Assembly: GCA_035446765.1 (NCBI GenBank)
Contig: DAOTFU010000027.1
Span: 1 to 11,814, forward strand
DNA: 11,814 bases
Reading direction: 5' to 3'
From: JALOAF01 sp035446765
GTDB lineage: Bacteria; Patescibacteriota; Gracilibacteria; Absconditabacterales; Absconditicoccaceae
Part shown: piece by piece, positions 9,960-11,814 of the stretch
How the letters are laid out: every line of letters starts with the position of its first letter
Numbering within the stretch: position 1 is the first letter of the stretch
The notes under the pieces: generated by a model
The model's database searches: none
What the model was told of the DNA's origin: nothing
Seen by the model: the letters and a program-made list of their open reading frames with translations, nothing else
Made by a program: the position numbers and the translations under genes

Positions 9960-9987
9960 ATTTTACATTTTCAATTTTACATTTTAC
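9960..9987 (+). repeat. Four tandem 7-bp repeats ahead of rsmE
   Basis: Bases 9960-9987 read as four 7-mers: ATTTTAC, ATTTTCA, ATTTTAC, ATTTTAC, with the last two bases of the second copy swapped. They end 10 nt before the rsmE GTG start at 9998. A microsatellite, an operator or part of the leader are all possible. Confidence 0.5.
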
Positions 9988-9997
9988 ATTAAACAAA

Positions 9998-10684
9998 GTG
10001 CAGTTATTTATCACAGAATTCACCAAAAATTGAGATAAAATCAATATAGACAACAAAGAAATATTAGACCAAATGAGAAAAGTACTTAGAATGAAAATAT
10101 GAGACAGATTTTTTGTACAAAACAAAAATGAAAGACTAGAAGTAGAAATCCTAGATCGAGACAAAACTACAATTACTTGAAATATATTAAATACCAAAAC
10201 ACGTTGCAACGATGAAGCGTTTCAACGTTGAATCGCTATAGCTATGAGCAACAAATGGTCAAAAATGGAACTAATCGTACAAAAACTATCTGAGATATGA
10301 ATCAAAAATATCTACATCCGACCAAGCGAAAGATCTGTAATAAAAGATGTTAATAACAAAAAAATGGAAAGATTGTACAAAATATCACAAGAAGCAGTAG
10401 AACAATCTCGATGACGAGAACTACCAAAAATAGAATTCATCAAAGACATATCCAAAATAATTTTAAATAGAAAGGTCATCATCTTCGATAAAAATCAGCG
10501 TTGCAACGTTGCATCGATTCAACGCTGAAACGCTATTTGAATCATCGGCCCAGAGTGATGACTTACAAGCAAAGATTATCAAAAATTTTGAGATAATTAT
10601 GAAATAATTTCTTTATGAAACACAATACTGAGAACCGAAACAGCTAGTATCATAGCAGGATGGTTTATAAAAAATTTAAAATAA
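9998..10684 (+). CDS. rsmE: 16S rRNA (uracil-1498-N3)-methyltransferase RsmE (228 aa)
   Basis: RsmE methylates N3 of U1498 in 16S rRNA using S-adenosylmethionine. With UGA=Gly the frame runs from GTG at 9998-10000 to TAA at 10682-10684. No in-frame ATG gives the expected N-terminus, while GTG yields VQLFITEF, like the usual M-x-R/L-F-F start; the next ATG (10073) would delete most of the PUA-like domain. Motifs: KVLRMKIGDRF (N-terminal domain), KMELIVQKLSEIGI, PSERSV, EQSRGRELP, the SPOUT knot GPEGG (184-188) and LGNTILRTETA near the C-terminus. I count 12 UGA and only 2 GGN codons for Gly. Both glycines at 187-188 in GPEGG, and the Gly of LGNTILR, are UGA. Two related palindromic GC-rich segments lie in frame at 10202-10242 and 10499-10539, each encoding RCN-x4-QRG. 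Overall length is normal for the family, so they replace or pad surface loops rather than disrupt the fold. Confidence 0.95.
10202..10242 (+). repeat. In-frame palindromic repeat, copy A, inside rsmE
   Basis: The 41-nt segment matches copy B (10499-10539) at 32 of 41 positions, and at 32 of the first 38. It begins with the perfect palindrome CGTTGCAACG. Bases 10216-10237 form a 22-bp palindrome with a single mismatched pair, centred on TTCAACGTTGAA. It encodes RCNDEAFQRGIAIA in the variable loop before KMELIVQK. Its GC content is well above the surrounding gene. Confidence 0.7.
10499..10539 (+). repeat. In-frame palindromic repeat, copy B, inside rsmE
   Basis: Second copy, in the same reading frame as copy A. 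It encodes RCNVASIQRGNAI just before IIGPEGG. With two flanking bases it contains an 8-bp stem: CAGCGTTG at 10496-10503 pairs with CAACGCTG at 10520-10527 across 16 nt. Shared amino-acid pattern with copy A: R-C-N-x4-Q-R-G-x-A-I. Confidence 0.7.
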
Positions 10685-10686
10685 TA

Positions 10687-10734
10687 TGTAAAGTGGGTAA
10701 TATTTACGAACATCCCTTACACAAAAAATTTTTT
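10687..10734 (+). terminator. Possible terminator after rsmE
   Basis: TGTAA (10687-10691) plus GGG (10695-10697) can pair with CCC (10714-10716) plus TTACA (10717-10721), leaving a 3-nt bulge and a 16-nt loop. AAAAAATTTTTT follows at 10723-10734. The stem is weak and the T-run is a little late, so this is tentative. The gap 10685-10795 holds this and a promoter candidate, and no gene. Confidence 0.35.
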
Positions 10735-10762
10735 ATTGTAAAAAAAATACATTTTATTATCC

Positions 10763-10768
10763 TATAAT
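10763..10768 (+). promoter_or_regulatory. Candidate -10 box ahead of the 83-aa gene
   Basis: A perfect TATAAT lies 27 nt before the ATG at 10796. A TTGTAA at 10736-10741 resembles a -35 box but the spacing is 21 bp, too long for a standard sigma-70 site. Confidence 0.4.
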
Positions 10769-10795
10769 AGAAAAATTTACATCCTAGTATCAAAT

Positions 10796-11047
10796 ATGAA
10801 TTGAAGATTTAACAAAATATTTCCTAAAATTGCTGACGATAACAAACAATTCGAAAACGATATATTAGCTGAATGACGTACAAAAGCAGAATTTTATAGA
10901 AGACAAAGACAGAAGGCAACAGAACAAACATCCAAAGATCTTTGAGAATTGATATGATACACAACTAAAAATCCAGAGACATGAAAAGACGAATTTATAA
11001 GAGTTAATAACTGAGATCAAAAAAAAGATAAAAAAGATAATTCTTAA
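10796..11047 (+). CDS. Small charged protein of unknown function (83 aa)
   Basis: With UGA=Gly the frame runs from ATG at 10796-10798 to TAA at 11045-11047; read with the standard code it would stop at codon 3. The product is hydrophilic, strongly charged and lacks Cys and membrane segments. A central region (AEGRTKAEFYRRQRQKATEQ) is probably a basic helix. It is followed by GYTTKNPETGKDEF and a Lys/Asp-rich tail ending KKDKKDNS. Six UGA codons fall in frame while UAA and UAG are absent throughout, which supports a real gene. It sits between rsmE and the Mur ligase on the same strand, 48 nt before the latter, so co-transcription is likely. The basic helix could bind nucleic acid, but I have no family match and assign no function. 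Confidence 0.65.
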
Positions 11048-11095
11048 ATTAACTATTTTCAGATTCCTATTTGCGATTTACTATTTCCCAACACA

Positions 11096-11814
11096 ATGAA
11101 AAAACTAATCAAAAAACTTATCTGATACAACAAACTATACAATATTTTAAAATGAAGTTTTTTGTATCAAGGATGGAAAAAAATAAACTGAAAGATAGCA
11201 AACGCTATCAACTGAAACCCATCCAAAGATTTTTTTATTATCTGAATCACTGGTACCAACTGAAAAACTACTACAGCAAATATGCTGCACAAGATGTTAA
11301 ATGAACTACTATGAAAAACTGTCATGATTAGTACAGCTTGCATCAAAATATGAAACAAAACCATCGTAAATGACAAAAAAATGACATCGCTAGACGTGTA
11401 TCACCTACAATCACTTTTGAACGAAGCCAAGAATCAATGATGCAAAATAGCAATACTAGAGACATCCTCACATTGATTAGATCAGTATAGATTTGAATGA
11501 ATTACTTTTGACTATGCAATACTCACAAATGTCACCAAGGACCACTTAGACTATCACAAAACTATGCACGAATATATAAACTCAAAAAAGAAACTATTTA
11601 AATATGTACTACAAAACCTCAAAGAAACAAAGTACGCAAGTTTCCCAGCAGACGACAAAATAGGTAGAGAACGATTTGATGAAATGGCTTTCGACAAAAA
11701 GATAAACTTTTCAATACAAAATTCTTCTATACTAAAAGCCAATAATATAGAAGAATCCAATACAAATACTTCTTTTGAAGTTGAGTATCTAGGAAATAAA
11801 TATCCAGTAAATAG
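11096..11814 (+). CDS. murE: MurE-type Mur ligase lacking N-terminal domain (partial, first 239 aa)
   Basis: MurE ligases add the third amino acid (meso-diaminopimelate or lysine) to UDP-MurNAc-Ala-Glu with ATP, in the cytoplasm. With UGA=Gly the frame is open from ATG at 11096-11098 and leaves the window. The ATP loop ITGTNGKTT is at residues 51-59 (Gly56 is UGA, Lys57 binds phosphate). KMTSLDVYHLQ, ETSSHGLDQYRFEG (Glu122, His126; Gly127 is UGA), LTNVTKDHLDYH and YINSKKKLF (the Lys that is carbamylated in the family) follow in the MurE order, then PADDKIGRE. In ordinary MurE the P-loop comes near residue 110, after a UDP-binding domain. Here only about 50 residues precede it, with hydrophobic and basic stretches. 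I believe short-N-terminus Mur ligases also occur in other CPR genomes. The residues deciding DAP or Lys use lie beyond the window, so murE is the best symbol but the exact substrate is open. Confidence 0.9.

Noticed and set aside
9826..10209. Minus-strand open frame of about 127 codons across the divergent gap and start of rsmE
   Set aside because: It overlaps the strongly supported rsmE on the other strand and the start of the DJ-1/PfpI gene, is rich in low-complexity hydrophobic residues and matches no family.
10202..10539. CRISPR-like repeat pair
   Set aside because: Only two diverged copies about 300 nt apart inside a coding gene, with no regular spacers and no cas genes.
11071..11304. 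Plus-strand frame overlapping the start of the Mur ligase
   Set aside because: It is a shifted frame over the Mur ligase N-terminus; the P-loop and MurE motifs are all in the other frame.

Overview
The window is AT-rich bacterial DNA. It only reads as long genes when UGA is translated as glycine (genetic code 25), with UAA and UAG as the only stops. With the standard code nearly every gene breaks into pieces. With UGA=Gly, canonical motifs appear exactly where family knowledge requires Gly: HELGH in a metallopeptidase, GHN in a DnaQ-type exonuclease, GPEGG in RsmE, and TGTNGKT and SSHG in a MurE-type ligase. UGG is still used for Trp. Code 25 is known from Gracilibacteria (BD1-5) and Absconditabacteria (SR1), within the CPR/Patescibacteria, so the organism is very likely one of these host-dependent bacteria. 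The sequence alone does not say which.

Layout. Positions 1-114 hold a GC-richer stretch with a large inverted repeat and no recognised gene. Positions 115-4812 (minus strand) carry three exported, cysteine-containing proteins of unknown function in one apparent operon, read 3244-4812, 2075-3190, 115-2094; the last two overlap by 20 nt. A promoter and a terminator lie in the gap before this operon (4813-4949). Positions 4950-8055 (minus) carry a membrane-anchored HELGH metallopeptidase, overlapped by 35 nt by an upstream gene for a DEDDh exonuclease fused to what looks like a degenerate DinG-type helicase, with a good promoter in front. Positions 8124-9857 (minus) carry an MFS transporter and a DJ-1/PfpI family protein. 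The plus strand from 9998 to the end carries the 16S rRNA methyltransferase RsmE, an 83-residue protein of unknown function, and the first 239 codons of a MurE-type Mur ligase that lacks the usual N-terminal domain.

How the parts may work together. rsmE, the Mur ligase and the exonuclease are housekeeping (ribosome modification, cell wall, nucleic acid processing). The exported cluster plus the surface metallopeptidase is the accessory part. In an epibiotic or predatory lifestyle such a set could act at the cell surface or on a host cell, but that is inference from signal peptides and context only.

The most unusual finding is a pair of related GC-rich palindromic sequences, 32 of 41 bases identical, both in the same reading frame inside two variable loops of rsmE. 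They resemble in principle the protein-invading palindromic elements known from Rickettsia. No tRNA, rRNA, CRISPR array or transposase gene was seen.
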